Assembly (NCBI GenBank): GCA_963809795.1
Contig: CAWELN010000020.1
Span: forward strand, 1 to 64,000
DNA from: DASUAS01 sp963809795
GTDB lineage: Bacteria; Actinomycetota; Acidimicrobiia; IMCC26256; DASPTH01
DNA length: 64,000 bases
Reading direction: 5' to 3'
Shown: positions 62,089 to 64,000 of the stretch, in pieces
How positions within the stretch are numbered: the stretch's first letter is position 1
Layout of the letters: each line of letters starts with the position of its first letter
Notes under the pieces: model-generated
Database searches by the model: none
What the model was told of the DNA's origin: nothing
The model's input: only the letters and a program-made list of their open reading frames with translations
Translations under genes and position numbers: made by a program

Positions 62089-63033
62089 TCACATCGTGAT
62101 GACGGTCTTGCCGCCGTGGTGAGTGCCTTTCCCGCTCATCGCAGGAGGCACGTCGTCCAGCTTGATGGTCGTGATGGGTGGTACGACGATGCGACCGGCG
62201 ACGACGGCGTCCGCGAGCTGTCCGAGCACCTCGGGCGAGGACTGATATGCGAAATTGACGCCGGTGACGCCGTGCCGCGGAGAGCTTCTCCGTGTCGGCG
62301 ACGTATCGGGTCGTGACCGCACTCCCACCGGCACGGACGAGGGAGGAAAGTCCGGCGAACTCCTCCGCATCGCTGGCGACGTCGATGAGCACATCGATCC
62401 CGTCAGGATCGCGCGACGTACCGTGTCGGCAACCGCCATCGCGGAGTAGTCGATCACTTCGCCGGCGCCGTAGCTGCGCATGCGGTCGGCCTCGCTACCG
62501 CCCGCGTCGGCGATGACGTCCGCGCCGCCGTTCACGGCGAACTGCGTGGCGAACGAGCCGACCCCACCACCAGCACCCACGATGAGCGCGGTCTTGTCCG
62601 AAAGCGGCTGAAGAGACGTCACCATCTGCAGAGCCGTACCACCGGGCGTCGGCAACGTTGCCGCGACCGTGGCGTCGAAACCGTTCGGCACCTTCGCCAG
62701 TGGTGCGTCTTCGGTCACCGCCACGTACTCGGCGTAGGTGCCCGTCGATCCGAGCGGCGGGATCAGCAACTGGCCAAAGAGTTCGTCGCCCGGAACGAAC
62801 TTCGCGGCTCCCTCTCCCAGGGATTCGACCACGCCCGCGAAATCGGCCCCGAGCACAAGGGGGAAGGTTCCCGGCACCCGATCCTTCCAGACGCCGTCGG
62901 CGATCTGACGGTCAGCGGGGTTCATACCCACGGTCCGGACCTTGATGAGGATCTGACGCGGTCCTGGCTGCGGCTTGGGAAGCTCGACCAGGACTGGATC
63001 GGCTCCGTATTCGTTCACTGCGATCGCATGCAT
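62089..63033 (-). CDS. Zinc-independent MDR-family NADP oxidoreductase (quinone-oxidoreductase-like; two apparent frameshifts)
   Basis: About 314 residues. The N-terminal GroES-like domain (MHAIAVNEYGADPVLVELPKPQPGPRQ, VGMNPADRQIADG, GADFAGVVESLG) is followed by the Rossmann motif VGAGGGVGSFATQFA and SYGAGEVIDY. Between ~62,285 and ~62,400 the true sequence is in another frame (VLIDVASDAEEFAGLSSLV, AGGSAVTTRYVAD), so two compensating shifts flank it. The structural zinc cysteines are absent, typical of quinone/enone reductases. Confidence 0.77.
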   Translation of the reverse strand: MHAIAVNEYGADPVLVELPKPQPGPRQILIKVRTVGMNPADRQIADGVWKDRVPGTFPLVLGADFAGVVESLGEGAAKFVPGDELFGQLLIPPLGSTGTYAEYVAVTEDAPLAKVPNGFDATVAATLPTPGGTALQMVTSLQPLSDKTALIVGAGGGVGSFATQFAVNGGADVIADAGGSEADRMRSYGAGEVIDYSAMAVADTVRRAILTGSMCSSTSPAMRRSSPDFPPSSVPVGVRSRPDTSPTRRSSPRHGVTGVNFAYQSSPEVLGQLADAVVAGRIVVPPITTIKLDDVPPAMSGKGTHHGGKTVITM

Positions 63034-63132
63034 CGCGACCTCCCTCGCGTCCTCAGCCGACCCTTCGCACTCAAGCTTGAAGCGGCCCCGAATGGATCGC
63101 AAACCCGACCGTGGTGACGGTGGCGACTTCGG

Positions 63133-63618
63133 TCATGGTGCGCTGCGCTGCAGCCGTGCGACCGGGTTGCCGTTGACCGCCGGGTGGCGGACGACGAGCA
63201 CCGAGATCGGTGACGACCGCACCAGCTTCTGTGCAACCGAACCGAGGATGAGGCCACCCAGCACACTGTGGCCGCGGCCACCGACCACGATGAGCGAGGC
63301 GTCCTCGGTGGTCGCGGCGTCAATGAGCCCATGGGCTGCCTGGCCGGTGATGACGTCGAACGTCCATTCGAGGGCCCGGTCGGCGAGGAGGTCGAAGGCG
63401 TGTTCGCGGCTCGTCGCCTCGAGTTCGGTGAGGGTCCGTTCGAGGATCGGCTCCGCGGTGCCTTCGTAGGCCGTCGCCAAGGAATGGGCCACGCCGGGGT
63501 CGTGCACAAAGACAACCTTGAGTCGCGAACCCGTCCGCTCCGCGAGCTCCGCGGCGGCGGTAAGGGCAGCGAAGCTGTTCGCCGAGCCGTCCACTCCTGC
63601 CACGATGGTCTGGATCAT
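63133..63618 (-). CDS. Universal stress protein (UspA family)
   Basis: A 161-residue protein: TIVAGVDGSANSFAALTAAAELA and the ATP-binding VVGGRGHSVLGGLILGSVAQKL. Only distantly similar to the one at 49,602. AAAGGAG lies 6 bases before the ATG. It is divergent from a MarR gene across a region with two palindromic operators, so MarR probably represses it. Confidence 0.88.
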   Translation of the reverse strand: MIQTIVAGVDGSANSFAALTAAAELAERTGSRLKVVFVHDPGVAHSLATAYEGTAEPILERTLTELEATSREHAFDLLADRALEWTFDVITGQAAHGLIDAATTEDASLIVVGGRGHSVLGGLILGSVAQKLVRSSPISVLVVRHPAVNGNPVARLQRSAP

Positions 63619-63660
63619 GGCCGTCTCCTTTCCTCGCGGTCTCTCGGCTCTCAAAACCAC

Positions 63661-63696
63661 CTGCATCATGCAGCTAGTGTCACCTGTATGATACAG
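63661..63696. promoter_or_regulatory. Twin palindromic operators between usp and marR
   Basis: CTGCATCATGCAG (63661-63673) and CTGTATGATACAG (63684-63696), each a perfect 13-base palindrome with 6-base arms, centres 23 bases apart (about two helical turns). The second ends 3 bases before the MarR ATG. This spacing and symmetry match dimeric MarR binding sites. Confidence 0.75.
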
Positions 63697-63699
63697 CCG

Positions 63700-64000
63700 A
63701 TGGTTGCCGAAGGGAACACCGAATCGCGTGCCGGGCGGCTCACGGTGAACCGGGGCGACGGGCTCGACCTCATCGAGACCGAGCTGGCGGTGCTCCACGC
63801 GAACGCTCGAAGGCATGCACCGACGATTGGAGCTCTACCGGGAGCTCGATCGCGCCAGTTACCTCATGGCCCGGACCCTCGACACGACCGGGCCCGTCAG
63901 CATCAATCGCCTCGCGTCGATACTCGGCCTCGACGCAACCACCGTCACCCGACAGGTCGCGACCATGGAAGCGACCAAGCTCGTCGTGCGGCGCTCCGAT
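63700..64000 (+). CDS. MarR-family transcriptional regulator (partial, one apparent frameshift)
   Basis: The gene runs off the right edge. The first frame gives VAEGNTESRAGRLTVNRGDGLDLIETELAVLHANAR; a one-base shift near 63,810 leads to RRLELYRELDRASYLMARTL and the winged-helix start SINRLASILGLDATTVTRQVATMEATKLVVRRSD, a clear MarR signature. The ATG at 63700 abuts the operator at 63684-63696, so binding there would block its own transcription. The ligand is unknown; the neighbours suggest redox or solvent stress. Confidence 0.75.
   Translation, partial: MVAEGNTESRAGRLTVNRGDGLDLIETELAVLHANARRHAPTIGALPGARSRQLPHGPDPRHDRARQHQSPRVDTRPRRNHRHPTGRDHGSDQARRAALR

Overview
The window is about 70% GC throughout. 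Gene content suggests an actinobacterium, probably of the class Acidimicrobiia or a near relative; this is inferred, since there is no rRNA to confirm it. The supporting genes are an F420-dependent oxidoreductase, two AftD-type (DUF3367) arabinofuranosyltransferase-like giants, DUF222/HNH and PIG-V family proteins, a Tad pilus locus without a secretin (as in single-membrane bacteria), and many genes whose start codon lies 6-9 bases after a TANNNT -10 box (leaderless mRNA). Coding density is very high and no gene-free stretch exceeds about 200 bases.

Layout. 1-0.6 kb: tyrosine-recombinase remnant beside a tRNA-Gly(GCC) gene whose 3' end is tandemly duplicated, the mark of an integration site. 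0.6-3.6 kb: minus-strand cluster of a Fur/PerR-type regulator, rubrerythrin, DUF3501 protein, dUTPase and LLM-type F420 oxidoreductase. 3.6-9.3 kb: a GT-C membrane protein, a 2-hydroxyacid dehydrogenase with a class II aldolase, an O-methyltransferase and an MBL-fold protein. 9.3-49.4 kb: a large envelope-glycan region with many GT-C (ArnT/PMT-like) membrane glycosyltransferases, GT4 and GT2 enzymes, three OafA-like or deacetylase modifiers, several methyltransferases, a UDP-galactopyranose-mutase-like flavoprotein, a PIG-V mannosyltransferase and two AftD-like proteins. A GH43 lipoprotein lies between the two AftD-like genes. A short metabolic insert (AhpD-like, FMN alpha-hydroxyacid oxidase, SDR, DUF222-HNH, nucleoside hydrolase) separates the two AftD-like genes as well. 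49.6-58 kb: a universal stress protein and a complete-looking Tad/Flp pilus operon (cpaB-tadZ-tadA-tadB-tadC-flp-tadE-tadE-tadG) ending in a secreted PKD-domain protein, with a divergent HTH gene. 58-64 kb: a secreted Nod19-like/plastocyanin copper protein, an SDR, gene remnants (ABC ATPase and integrase tails), a HAD phosphatase, an alcohol dehydrogenase-like MDR, a second universal stress protein, and a divergent MarR regulator that runs off the end.

How it works together. The glycan region looks like a pathway that uses polyprenyl-phosphate sugars (GT2 + DUF2304 + many GT-C enzymes) to build a decorated, possibly arabinofuranose/galactofuranose-containing, surface polymer, which is then acylated, deacetylated or methylated. 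Most genes in each operon overlap by 4 bases (ATGA/GTGA), implying translational coupling. 

Caution. At least twenty apparent single-base frameshifts break otherwise well-conserved frames all along the window. They look like consensus sequencing errors more than gene decay, so genes described as frameshifted are probably intact in the organism. I found no defence system, CRISPR array, complete insertion sequence or secondary-metabolite cluster. The most interesting leads are the leaderless promoter pattern, TAG stop codons that double as -10 boxes, a covarying hairpin ahead of two methyltransferase genes, the twin AftD/GH43 glycan locus, and the duplicated tRNA integration site.
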